DNA of 32,391 bases from the IMG/VR virus record IMGVR_UViG_3300035181_000656, positions 1 through 32,391 of that record. One strand, given 5' to 3'. Position 1 is the stretch's first letter. The number at the start of each line of letters is the position of its first letter. Below are positions 7,645 to 14,083 of the stretch, one piece after another. The notes under the pieces are model-generated. The model made no database searches. It was not told the origin of the DNA and saw only the letters and a program-made list of their open reading frames with translations. Made by a program: the position numbers and the translations under genes. The DNA comes from a virus.

Positions 7645-7922
7645 TTGCTCTCTCCTTGTATTGCATAGAGTGGTGCAAAGCGGTCATAGCCTGCGCCCTC
7701 TGTCAGAGTAAACATTCGCGCGTTTTGCAATTGGCTTATGTTGGCGACAACACCAACACCCTGCGCGGATTGCAGGATGGCAAGTGCTTCTGTGATTACC
7801 TTCGGTGTAATTTCCTTGGTGTAGTTGCCTTGATCGTCTTTTGCCATTACGCGATTGATAGACAGTGCGCGATGGATAGCGGCAACATCGGAGGCGGATA
7901 GCAGGTAGTGGGTGGGGGTCAT
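7641..7922 (-). CDS. Accessory protein, paralogue of 6906-7235
   Basis: 93 residues, start and stop both in ATGA overlaps. It opens MTPTHYLLSASDVAAIHRAL, has TEALAILQSAQGVGVVANI in the middle and ends PLYAIQGESK. These blocks match the protein at 6906-7235 in order and spacing except for a shorter last section. The pair, separated by one gene, looks like a local duplication of a two-gene unit followed by divergence. Function unknown. Confidence 0.7.
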   Translation of the reverse strand: MTPTHYLLSASDVAAIHRALSINRVMAKDDQGNYTKEITPKVITEALAILQSAQGVGVVANISQLQNARMFTLTEGAGYDRFAPLYAIQGESK

Positions 7923-8167
7923 GGCTTATCCCAGTTCTTGTCAAAGTCATACATTGCAGCGTTCGGAGTGTCACCAAAACCCGCAACGCCAACTTGCAGA
8001 TCGTCACCAAACAGGGCGCACCGCCGATTACCGTCCTTGGATAGCTTGGGTTTGAACACTACACTTGGGCGCATCAGTTCCAATGCGGCGTCTTGCCAAG
8101 AGTACTGCACCATACTCGCTGCGTGACAGATGGCATTTGCTGCCATATTTGAATCTTCTGCGTTCAT
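7919..8167 (-). CDS. Conserved small phage protein
   Basis: 82 residues in an ATGA-linked chain, with AAGGAGAGC before the start. The C-terminal two thirds read PSVVFKPKLSKDGNRRCALFGDDLQVGVAGFGDTPNAAMYDFDKNW, a pattern (KP.LS.DG..WCALYG..L..GVAGFG.TP..A..DFD..W) that I have seen recur in short proteins of many phages. It has the look of a small beta-alpha domain related to HicB-like folds (a GFGDTP turn followed by a helix), but no partner toxin is present. Function unknown. Confidence 0.72.
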   Translation of the reverse strand: MNAEDSNMAANAICHAASMVQYSWQDAALELMRPSVVFKPKLSKDGNRRCALFGDDLQVGVAGFGDTPNAAMYDFDKNWDKP

Positions 8168-8547
8168 CCTTGCTCTCCTTGTTGTGCAGACATTGCTTTG
8201 TCAATCACGTTGCGCAGAGTTCCCGGCAAGCACAGCAGACGAATGCCGCTGCTGAATGTTGGGTTACTTGCTTCGGCGTCTAGCCAATCCAACCGCGCAG
8301 CATCCACGCTCTGTGCTTTCAGTGCGTCGAACTGTTCTTGCAACTTGAATAGCTTGTTTTCACTACTCCGCTGGTTCTCATTCGCAGCGATGCAGGAATC
8401 TTTCCACTCGTCACGGTCTTGTGTCAGTGCGTCGAGTTCGGCAATGAGGTCGCGGATAGCGTCTGCTAAATGCTCTGGCACATACGTCTTGCCCCTCGTG
8501 TAAACACGATCAGCCAGCGCAAGATATTCTTCGCGTGTCTTAGTCAT
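8164..8547 (-). CDS. Coiled-coil Ea22-like accessory protein
   Basis: 127 residues with GGGAGCAAGC before the start. Residues 1-80 are mostly helical with heptad character (EELxALAD, AIRDLIAELDALTQDRDEW, NKLFKLQEQFDALKAQ). Then comes DAARLDWLDAEASNPTF, a segment common to shuffled Ea22-like phage proteins, and a short C-terminal part LPGTLRNVIDKAMSA. Both ends are in ATGA overlaps. No function is assigned. Confidence 0.65.
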   Translation of the reverse strand: MTKTREEYLALADRVYTRGKTYVPEHLADAIRDLIAELDALTQDRDEWKDSCIAANENQRSSENKLFKLQEQFDALKAQSVDAARLDWLDAEASNPTFSSGIRLLCLPGTLRNVIDKAMSAQQGEQG

Positions 8548-9122
8548 GCTTGCTCCCTTTGCTCAATCTCAGCACATACGATGCAGAGCAAGGTAGCTTG
8601 TACGGCCCTAGAAGCGGCCCAAGCAGCGTCCCAAGCAGCGCCCCAAGCACCGGTGTCCCTAGCAGCGTCTCTAACAGCGGCACTAGCAGCGTCCCTAGAA
8701 GCGGCACTAGAAGCGGTCCAAGCAGCGGTCCAAGCGGTGCCCCTAACAGCGGCACTAGCAGCGGCACTAGCAGCGGCTCTAGAAGCGGTCCAAGCAGCGA
8801 CCCTAGCAGCGGCCAACTCCTGAGCTGTTGCAAAACCATTGGCGTAAAGCTCTGCCACATCTAGAGCAGAGATGCTTCTCGAGGCAGTCATCAAGTGCTG
8901 GACACTACGTGCGCAATCAACGGCGAACAGACGCATTTCACGATGATGGCCATCTACTGCGCGTAAGCACCACAGAGCATCGTCTAGTCCGTTGCTTTCG
9001 AGGATGGTCGTAACCGCTAATTGTTCATCGTCGGCTTTGGTCTTGCCTAGGTTACCGAGTAACTTTGACCAGCCGTCAGAGCAGGGTGAATGTGCGCGGA
9101 TTTTGTTTAATGTAGTTTTCAT
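8544..9122 (-). CDS. Alanine/tryptophan-repeat phage protein
   Basis: 192 residues from the ATG at 9122 (AGGAGAATGAC upstream), not from 9200, which lies inside the previous small gene. Residues 1-105 form a conserved-looking domain: CSDGWSKLLGNLGKTKADDEQ, ILESNGLDDALWCLRAVDGHHREMRLFAVDCARSVQHL and ALDVAELYANG. The rest is a run of short repeats (WTASRAAASAAASAA, SAAVRDAARDTGAWGAAWDAAW) predicted to be one long alanine-rich helix. Proteins with this first domain and a variable number of A-A-W repeats are widespread in phages, sometimes called putative immunity proteins, without proof. It ends IEQREQA in an ATGA overlap. Confidence 0.75.
   Translation of the reverse strand: MKTTLNKIRAHSPCSDGWSKLLGNLGKTKADDEQLAVTTILESNGLDDALWCLRAVDGHHREMRLFAVDCARSVQHLMTASRSISALDVAELYANGFATAQELAAARVAAWTASRAAASAAASAAVRGTAWTAAWTASSAASRDAASAAVRDAARDTGAWGAAWDAAWAASRAVQATLLCIVCAEIEQREQA
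8583..8820 (-). repeat. Degenerate trinucleotide-phase repeat coding Ala/Trp/Arg
   Basis: About 240 bases of degenerate tandem repeats on a 12- to 15-base unit with GCAGCG-like cores. It encodes the alanine-rich half of the 192-residue protein. Such tracts expand and contract by slippage or recombination, so the length may vary between related phages. Confidence 0.75.
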
Positions 9123-9123
9123 G

Positions 9124-9264
9124 TCATTCTCCTGTCTTTGGTTGTGTGATGCCGATTTCAAGGTTCTCCCGCTCAATGATTGTCCCGGATATGCAGGCAT
9201 TCAGTACTTCAATCAACTGCTCTTGCAGTGTTTCGGGTAGTAGTTTCGTTTCGAGGTTGGTCAT
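9124..9264 (-). CDS. Small accessory protein, 46 residues
   Basis: The ATG at 9264 lies in an ATGA overlap with the upstream gene. The protein starts MTNLETKLLPETLQEQLIEV and ends ENLEIGITQPKTGE; it is helical with leucines in heptad-like positions. Its last codons contain the AGGAGAATGA ribosome-binding site of the next gene, one base before that gene's ATG. It fills the gap between two well-supported genes and is very probably real. Function unknown. Confidence 0.65.
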   Translation of the reverse strand: MTNLETKLLPETLQEQLIEVLNACISGTIIERENLEIGITQPKTGE

Positions 9265-9494
9265 GCGTTATCCTCCTTAAGCCGTAGAGTGTACCCCAGC
9301 ACAGCGTCCTTGGGTCCACCACGGATAATTGAGTGGGAGAGGCGGTACGGCTTACCTTGACGGTGTATGTAGTTCCGTATCAGCAGTATGTGCTTAAACG
9401 TACAGGAGTAGTTCGTGGCCCCTTTCTGTTCAAGGACAGAAAGGATAGCCTGTACGTCCAATGACTCAATCTTTTTAAGTGGCAGTATTCGCAT
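9261..9494 (-). CDS. Small unknown phage protein
   Basis: 77 residues; the ATG at 9494 has CAGGAGTTCATCA upstream, overlapping the end of the previous gene by 20 bp. The protein is basic and mixed (MRILPLKKIESLDVQAILS, then FKHILLIRNYIHRQGKPYRLSHSIIRGG and YTLRLKEDNA). No domain is recognised. It is followed in an ATGA overlap by the 46-residue gene. Confidence 0.6.
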   Translation of the reverse strand: MRILPLKKIESLDVQAILSVLEQKGATNYSCTFKHILLIRNYIHRQGKPYRLSHSIIRGGPKDAVLGYTLRLKEDNA

Positions 9495-9672
9495 TGATGA
9501 ACTCCTGTAGGCGCTTGATACGCATCGTGTTGTACGCCACGATACTCGTGGCGTAGTCCCGAGCGCTTTCAGCCTCGAGCTTGGATAATTGGGCTTCCCC
9601 GAGTTCCGCAGTAGCCATCTCTAAGGTGGTCATCTTGCGGAACGTGCGCCTGAGTTGTTGTATGATAGTCAT
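9475..9672 (-). CDS. Small coiled-coil protein
   Basis: 65 residues, start in an ATGA overlap with the first gene of the operon. Apart from a basic N-terminus (MTIIQQLRRTFRKM) it is a helical segment TTLEMATAELGEAQLSKLEAESARDYATSIVAYNTMRIKRLQEFI with heptad spacing, likely a dimeric coiled coil. Function unknown. Confidence 0.6.
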   Translation of the reverse strand: MTIIQQLRRTFRKMTTLEMATAELGEAQLSKLEAESARDYATSIVAYNTMRIKRLQEFINANTAT

Positions 9673-9884
9673 ACCTCGAACGCTCCCTTCTCAGGTGCTG
9701 GGCGCTCACGAGGCCAACGCAGGCTACCTTGGATCATGCTGGGGAGCTTGTAGGCGTCAGTGCTGCCGGGGCGGACTGGGGGTGCGAACACGAAGTACGC
9801 GGTTGTCGCCTGGAAGTTGGCCTTGATGCTTGGCCCCTTCCTTACAGGCTTCACAGACTTACTAAAGTCAATCTTACGGGACAT
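9669..9884 (-). CDS. First protein of the accessory operon
   Basis: 71 basic residues, start at 9884 with CTAGGAGCAAACG upstream, 18 bases after the 5' hairpin of its promoter. It begins MSRKIDFSKSVKPVRKGPSIKANF and continues FVFAPPVRPGSTDAYKLPSMIQGSLRWPRERPAPEKG. Basic and proline-rich, with no known domain. As the first gene after a strong-looking promoter it would be the most highly expressed of the block, a position often used for host-takeover proteins. That role is inference. Confidence 0.65.
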   Translation of the reverse strand: MSRKIDFSKSVKPVRKGPSIKANFQATTAYFVFAPPVRPGSTDAYKLPSMIQGSLRWPRERPAPEKGAFEV

Positions 9885-9901
9885 CGTTTGCTCCTAGAAC
9901 T

Positions 9902-9938
9902 CCCGGGCACAGCGCCCGGGCCTAGGTGCATTATAGCA
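9902..9938 (-). promoter_or_regulatory. Extended -10 promoter with 5' hairpin
   Basis: On the minus strand TGCTATAAT occupies 9938-9930. Nine bases further begins a perfect stem GCCCGGG/CCCGGGC (9920-9914 with 9908-9902, loop of 5), so the mRNA would start near the base of a stem-loop. No good -35 is seen. It drives the accessory operon 9884 to 3363. Confidence 0.7.
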
Positions 9939-9940
9939 GG

Positions 9941-10402
9941 CTATAGCTTCTCAGGGTGGTCATGCCTCAGGTGCCGCAAGGCCTCGTCCTCATCCGACCA
10001 CCACTGCTTTCTACAGTGAAGGCAGGTGCGTAGAGCATTGGTAAGGCTGTACCCCTCAATCGTGTAGTGACCCCGGAAGTCAAGAGGTATGGGTTTAGGA
10101 ACGGATGCCTCATTTTGTATCCTTCTGGAGAACCCCGCGACCTGAGTACCTGTAGTAATTGGCTCAGGCCCCGGGGCAGCGGGTAGACACATCTTGTCGT
10201 AGACCTCAAGGTACTTCTCAATGAAGTGCAGAGCCTTCTGTAAGTCCTGCTTGCCGTTCTTCTTACGCGCTCGCATGACGTACTTGGTGATCTGCCCCTC
10301 GAAGTAGTTAAGCCCGTGCTCAACTACGATGTCCCAGTGCTGGTACGCTACCTCAGTACCGCCGTAGTGAGCACCTGCCACTTGCTTTTCATTTGCTGAC
10401 AC
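9941..10402 (-). CDS. DUF3310 protein with C-terminal zinc-finger-like tail
   Basis: 153 residues from the GTG at 10402, overlapping the thymidylate-synthase-like gene by 14 bp. Residues ~11-70 (HYGGTEVAYQHWDIVVEHGLNYFEGQITKYVMRARKKNGKQDLQKALHFIEKYL) are a clear DUF3310 domain, proposed in the literature to be a nucleotide-kinase-related module and very common next to phage nucleotide metabolism genes. The C-terminus holds CLHCRKQWW...LRHLRHDH, a C2H2-like zinc-finger pattern. As the last gene of the modification/nucleotide operon it may act on deoxynucleotides or their regulation. Confidence 0.85.
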   Translation of the reverse strand: MSANEKQVAGAHYGGTEVAYQHWDIVVEHGLNYFEGQITKYVMRARKKNGKQDLQKALHFIEKYLEVYDKMCLPAAPGPEPITTGTQVAGFSRRIQNEASVPKPIPLDFRGHYTIEGYSLTNALRTCLHCRKQWWSDEDEALRHLRHDHPEKL

Positions 10403-11387
10403 TATGTTCTCGCCTTTCTGTCCACTCTGTGAACGCTAGTTTCCAATCACACTCAACGATATCGTTCATGGTCTCTTTCCAGACTCGAGACCCAGCCTTA
10501 CGGGCGTCGTACGTAGTCTTGAGGGGAGAGACCACAGTACGGAAGAAGTTAGTCTTCCATGGGATGGAAAATTTACCGAGTGCCATGTCTTCGCAGTCAG
10601 TCAGGAAGTCCAGGTAGTTCTCCCCCACGGCGAGCAGAGGTACCGTGAACCGAGGGTACCGCCAGTACTCGTCAATCACTGGAGGATTTTCGAGAAAATC
10701 CTTCGCGCATGGGACTTCCTTGTACGCATGGAAGTTGTTGCTGACTTGACGATAAGTGCCGACACCGACGCCGATAGCAGCGGCCATGAGCTCCTGGAGA
10801 ATACTAAAATGCACGGCGTTGGCCCCGTACGCACCCCAAAGGGCATCATTGCTACGGCAGCAGACCGTCATGCCTAGTACTCGGTGCCCGAACGCATTTC
10901 TACGACAGTCGAAGTAGATGTGAGTGTTACAGGGGCGATCTTTCTTGCTGATAGCCAAGTCCAACTCCGCGCTCCACATCTGCATGACGCACTGCCGAGA
11001 ATCTGGATTTCTCCTGAGTTCCCCCACGATCTCCGTGATCTGGTCTAGGGCAAAGGCTTGCCTCCAGCGGTATCCGTAGGCACCGTGGATCTTCCCATCT
11101 GGTTCTGAGTACTCGGCCATTCGGGCGTTGTAGGGGAGAAGAAACGAGCTATTGCTTCCTCCCGCGAGCATCCAAATAGATTCGAGCAGATGGAACACAG
11201 GGTTGGCGTCACGCTTTGCATTGAAGAGTACCCGCTGAGTGGGGTACAGGTACTCAGTAATAACTGGCCCCTGCGCGACCCGTACAGGACCCGCTCGAGA
11301 CTCCTCATCAACTCCCGCAACCTTAAGCCACTGGAATCCATCGCCGAGCGCGTGGTTGACATTCTTAGCTATGATTACTCTGGTCAT
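10389..11387 (-). CDS. Thymidylate synthase homologue (possible dUMP hydroxymethylase)
   Basis: 332 residues from the ATG at 11387 (AAGGAGCTCCTCG upstream); a longer frame to 11567 runs inside the upstream gene. The catalytic Cys lies in RPCNTHIYFD (C153), followed by MTVCCRSNDALWGAYGANAVHFS (about 173-195), equivalent to the canonical QRSxDxxLGxPFN block; N190 probably matches the Asn that selects a uracil base. SNNFHAY provides the last conserved block. Ordinary thymidylate synthase transfers a methyl group from methylene-THF to dUMP; phage relatives make 5-hydroxymethyl-dUMP. The two cannot be told apart by eye, but the neighbouring genes favour a role in making a modified thymine precursor. 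Confidence 0.85.
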   Translation of the reverse strand: MTRVIIAKNVNHALGDGFQWLKVAGVDEESRAGPVRVAQGPVITEYLYPTQRVLFNAKRDANPVFHLLESIWMLAGGSNSSFLLPYNARMAEYSEPDGKIHGAYGYRWRQAFALDQITEIVGELRRNPDSRQCVMQMWSAELDLAISKKDRPCNTHIYFDCRRNAFGHRVLGMTVCCRSNDALWGAYGANAVHFSILQELMAAAIGVGVGTYRQVSNNFHAYKEVPCAKDFLENPPVIDEYWRYPRFTVPLLAVGENYLDFLTDCEDMALGKFSIPWKTNFFRTVVSPLKTTYDARKAGSRVWKETMNDIVECDWKLAFTEWTERREHSVSK

Positions 11388-11784
11388 CGAGGAGCTCCTT
11401 AATTTTGGGTTCTGGCTTCCAGTAGCCGGGTCCTTTTTGCAGTTTACCATCAATAAACAACGCGGACCCATCTGCCTGGAGCTTAGATGCGTTGCTGTCC
11501 ATGATGATCTGGAGCACTTGCTCGATGGGGATACCCCAGCGCAAGGACTCGCTAGCGCAGTAGACAATGGTGTCCCCCAGCCAGTCAGCCATCATTACCT
11601 GAGCGTTCTCAAGCCCGCGCTCATCAAGCATGTTCTTGATGTCAGCGCCTTCGTCTAGTTCGTTGGCAATCATGTTCCTGAACTGATGCAGACGCGCAGC
11701 CTTAGCCTCCACGTTGTGGGGAATGGTCTCCATCTTGTACATGTCATTGAACGCAGGAATGCGTTCGGAGAAGAAGTTACTCAT
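11365..11784 (-). CDS. MazG-like nucleotide pyrophosphohydrolase
   Basis: 139 residues, AAGGAACTTAT before the ATG. The helical core reads AARLHQFRNMIANELDEGADI (acidic metal-binding helix), then MADWLGDTIVYCASESLRWGIPIEQVLQIIMDSNASKLQADG, and a tail GKLQKGPGYWKPEPKI. The E..DE and WLGD acidic helices and the SN-SKL..DG segment are typical of the all-alpha NTP pyrophosphohydrolases found in phages. It would hydrolyse a (d)NTP to the monophosphate and pyrophosphate. Beside a thymidylate-synthase homologue it may remove a normal nucleotide (for example dTTP or dUTP) or supply dUMP. The substrate is inference. It overlaps the next gene by 23 bp. Confidence 0.8.
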   Translation of the reverse strand: MSNFFSERIPAFNDMYKMETIPHNVEAKAARLHQFRNMIANELDEGADIKNMLDERGLENAQVMMADWLGDTIVYCASESLRWGIPIEQVLQIIMDSNASKLQADGSALFIDGKLQKGPGYWKPEPKIKELLDDQSNHS

Positions 11785-11840
11785 ATAAGTTCCTTAGAGT
11801 TGTTGATAAGAATACTAGACCTCGTGGGCTTGCCCTTAGC

Positions 11841-12698
11841 TCATTTGGGCGGGTAGTTGTTCCGGGCATGTCCGCCCTCATGTACTCGGATATACTTGTC
11901 GAACTCGCACATCACATTCTGCATGTCCTGCATGTGGATGTCTCCCACATAGCTAGCCACGTATGGCATAACCTGTTTATGAGCGGTTTGTAGGGCTTCA
12001 GAGAAGCCGCTGGGCGTTACTTTGTGCCCCCAGTACCGGGTAAGCCCGCGCAAGCTGCCCGGGCCGTGTGCAGCCCATGAGTGCCAGTCCGGAGCCACGC
12101 GGAGGGGGTGCCCCTCGGTATTCTTAAGGTCAGCTACGACCTGAGCAGCGAGGAACGAGCCCAGACCATCGATCTCGGTCAGCCACCTGAACACCAAAGC
12201 GCAGTCCATGGGTTTAGCATCCAGCCACCCAGTCCATAGTATGGACTCCTCTTTAGCCCTAACAGCGGCTACCACATGGTCAATCACGTAGTCCACCTTG
12301 TCCATACTGCGACCGCAGGTGCTGATCGTGTAGGCGTTTCCCCAGATCGCTACTCCCTCGGCTCGGGTGAATTTAAGCTGGTCTTTGACGCGAGCCAAGT
12401 CGCCAGTCTGTACAACATCCCCAAGGCGGTCAAGTGTAGATATGCGGTTAACCATGCGAGCAAGAACAACAACCCAAACAGGGGCATCAACACTGGAATA
12501 AGTACGCGAGTTGCGGATATACCGAGTAACCTTGTCATCTTCGCGATGTACATTACAGAACCTCGTAGTCGCCAGCACAGGGTCCACAGTCCAAGGGGCT
12601 GGCACCCCGGACTCTTTACGCATTCGGATAGACTCTCGCTCATTGATCCAATAAGTTAAGTCCATGGTGCGTGGGTATTCAATTAAGACATTAGACAC
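11841..12698 (-). CDS. 5-hmdU DNA kinase helical-domain / aGPT-PPlase-like protein
   Basis: 285 residues from a GTG at 12698 (GAGG eight bases upstream), overlapping the glycosyltransferase gene by 8 bp. The N-terminal part contains DLTYWINERESIRMRKESGVPAPWTVDPVLATTRFCNVHREDDKVTRYI (residues 13-61), which matches the WINERE.I...KE.G.P.PWT.DPIL...RFCNVrREDDrVTrWI pattern of the helical domain in phage 5-hmdU DNA kinases and alpha-glutamyl/putrescinyl-thymine pyrophosphorylases. Further blocks are EIDGLGSFLAAQVVADLK and APDWHSWAAHGPGSLRGL. No P-loop is present, so it is the stand-alone helical form. In characterised systems this family processes pyrophosphorylated 5-hydroxymethyluracil in DNA on the way to hypermodified thymine. 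Confidence 0.8.
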   Translation of the reverse strand: MSNVLIEYPRTMDLTYWINERESIRMRKESGVPAPWTVDPVLATTRFCNVHREDDKVTRYIRNSRTYSSVDAPVWVVVLARMVNRISTLDRLGDVVQTGDLARVKDQLKFTRAEGVAIWGNAYTISTCGRSMDKVDYVIDHVVAAVRAKEESILWTGWLDAKPMDCALVFRWLTEIDGLGSFLAAQVVADLKNTEGHPLRVAPDWHSWAAHGPGSLRGLTRYWGHKVTPSGFSEALQTAHKQVMPYVASYVGDIHMQDMQNVMCEFDKYIRVHEGGHARNNYPPK

Positions 12699-13470
12699 AG
12701 TTAGTCCTCGCCTTCTTCCAGTAAACTGTCACGTCGGTACGCTCACCTCCGCCCCATGCGCCCTTGGTCACCTTCTTAGTGACTTTGACCACCCCGGGGT
12801 GGAGCTCGGCCAGCTTGTGAGCATTAGCCGCTTGGAGCTCGGGGGTACGGAAGTGGGAGCAACCTCCCACCGCGCCGGAGCCGCCCGCTTGGTTGTGAGC
12901 AAACTCATTCATAACCATGTTGTCGTATCCCCTCTCAAGAAGGGATAACGCTACGTGGAAGTCTTCCATGACCTCCATCTCGTCAAACCGGATGCCGTGT
13001 TCCTTAAGGGGGCCAGAGCTGTAGCCGAGCACCCGCATGATGCGAGTGTTGTACAGATACTCTTCAGTATTCCGGTTAGCGCCCTCACGAGCAGCGAAGC
13101 CCACATGGGCTACACGGGAGTCTTCACAGCCACGAAGAATCCGCTCCATCTCTATGAAGGCGTGAAGCAACTCACCACTCTGCAGGTCTCGCAGCTTGGT
13201 GCGGTCATCGTCACGGCGCTTGAAGAACAGTAGGTCGTCGTCCACCATGCAGAATGGCTCGTCTTCTCCTACAAGATTGTCGAGGATGTACTGGCGTGTG
13301 GGGGCGATGGTGAGTATCCCCGGAGGAAGCACTACAACGCTCTCATGCCCATGATACATACTAGACTCACGACACTGCACTACCAGAGTGACGTCCAACC
13401 CCACTGCGGACAGCGTCTTTTTGGTGACCTGATTGCCAGATCGACCAAGTGTGGGTATAAATATCTTCAC
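12691..13470 (-). CDS. GT-A-fold glycosyltransferase resembling TAGT family
   Basis: 259 residues from a GTG at 13470 with AGGAG seven bases upstream. It opens MKIFIPTLGRSGNQVTKKTL, has VVLPPGILTIAPTRQYILDNL (46-66) and a metal-binding DDD in FCMVDDDLLFF (D77-D79), and later MEVMEDFHVALSLLERGYDN. This is the plan of GT-A transferases and best fits the TET/JBP-associated glycosyltransferases (TAGT), with an IPT.GR start, an R-Q-x-I-L-D helix before the DDD and ED-F near residue 165. Such enzymes attach sugars to modified bases in phage DNA. No TET/JBP oxygenase lies nearby, so the acceptor would have to come from the 5-hydroxymethyl-uracil route. It is next to and translationally coupled with the aGPT-PPlase-like gene. 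Confidence 0.8.
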   Translation of the reverse strand: MKIFIPTLGRSGNQVTKKTLSAVGLDVTLVVQCRESSMYHGHESVVVLPPGILTIAPTRQYILDNLVGEDEPFCMVDDDLLFFKRRDDDRTKLRDLQSGELLHAFIEMERILRGCEDSRVAHVGFAAREGANRNTEEYLYNTRIMRVLGYSSGPLKEHGIRFDEMEVMEDFHVALSLLERGYDNMVMNEFAHNQAGGSGAVGGCSHFRTPELQAANAHKLAELHPGVVKVTKKVTKGAWGGGERTDVTVYWKKARTNCV

Positions 13471-13486
13471 ATTTGTCTCCTAATGG

Positions 13487-13514
13487 AGTCTCACCCGCCG
13501 TAGCGGGTGAGACT
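13487..13514 (-). terminator. 12-bp hairpin between two operon genes
   Basis: AGTCTCACCCGC (13487-13498), loop CGTA, GCGGGTGAGACT (13503-13514): a perfect 12-bp stem between the gene ending at 13536 and the GTG at 13470. There is no T-run, so partial termination, RNA processing or 3'-end protection of the first gene's mRNA are all possible. A second GGCGGGTGAG lies at 13522-13531. Confidence 0.55.
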
Positions 13515-13535
13515 TGATGCGTGGCGGGTGAGTGA

Positions 13536-13976
13536 TTAGTCGATGGATTCTTCGACTGTCGCAGCAGCCAAGTCAGCCTGTGCGGCATCAGCGGCGGCAT
13601 CCACGTGCTTCACTTTCTTGGCCTTGGCTTCCTTAGGAGCCTTGGCAGGGCGCTCCTGCTTCACGATCAGGGTAGGGTTGTACCCCTCGATAGCGATGTA
13701 GCCGTGAGCTGCATCGTACACCAAGTCGGGAGTCACGACGCCAGCGGTCAGTGCTTCGTCGCAAGTCTGACCATCCTTGTACAGGGCGAAGCGATTAAAC
13801 GCCTTGCTACCTGAGCGCTTCGGGTTTGCGGGAACCAGCAGAGTGATCTTAGCAGTCAGGGGTACACCCTTCACACCACGAACACCAATCACAGCAGCTT
13901 TGCTGGATTCCGACGCATTTTTGATCACACCTTCGGCAGCGACTGCTGCACCCGAAACTTTGTCTTTCTTTGCCAT
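13536..13976 (-). CDS. Conserved phage protein, first of modification operon
   Basis: 146 residues, start at 13976 with AGGAGCCATAA upstream, after a promoter with 5' hairpin. A Lys/Ala-rich N-terminus (MAKKDKVSGAAVAAEG) precedes a conserved-looking core KITLLVPANPKRSGSKAFNRFALYKDGQTCDEALTAGVVTPDLVYDAAHGYIAIE (about 43-97), then a Lys/Ala/Glu-rich tail. The core (NPKR.GS.S..RF.LY..G.TV.e.l.AG....dl..d...G.I.I) recurs in many phage genomes without assigned function and looks like a small nucleic-acid-binding fold. First place after the promoter and a hairpin behind it imply high expression. Confidence 0.75.
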   Translation of the reverse strand: MAKKDKVSGAAVAAEGVIKNASESSKAAVIGVRGVKGVPLTAKITLLVPANPKRSGSKAFNRFALYKDGQTCDEALTAGVVTPDLVYDAAHGYIAIEGYNPTLIVKQERPAKAPKEAKAKKVKHVDAAADAAQADLAAATVEESID

Positions 13977-14032
13977 TTATGGCTCCTATTAAAGAAATCG
14001 TACTATGGAGCAGCATCGTACAAGAATGTTAA

Positions 14033-14067
14033 ATCCCCCACTGCCCTGGGATGCTTTAATTATAACA
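14033..14067 (-). promoter_or_regulatory. Extended -10 promoter with 5' hairpin
   Basis: On the minus strand TGTTATAAT lies at 14067-14059. Six bases later ATCCC (14052-14048) can pair with GGGAT (14037-14033), or alternatively CCCA with TGGG. It would drive the operon 13976 to 9941 containing the thymidylate-synthase and glycosyltransferase genes. Confidence 0.65.
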
Positions 14068-14083
14068 CAGTAAAATTCCCGCG

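Noticed and set aside
11388-11567. 60-residue N-terminal extension of the thymidylate-synthase homologue
   Set aside because: The extension overlaps the MazG-like gene in another frame, is Ser/Cys-rich without pattern, and the ATG at 11387 has AAGGAG upstream.
9941-13976. A TET/JBP oxygenase or P-loop 5-hmdU DNA kinase hidden in this operon
   Set aside because: No HxD...H iron-binding pattern or GxxxxGKS/T loop occurs in these proteins; if present they must be outside the window.
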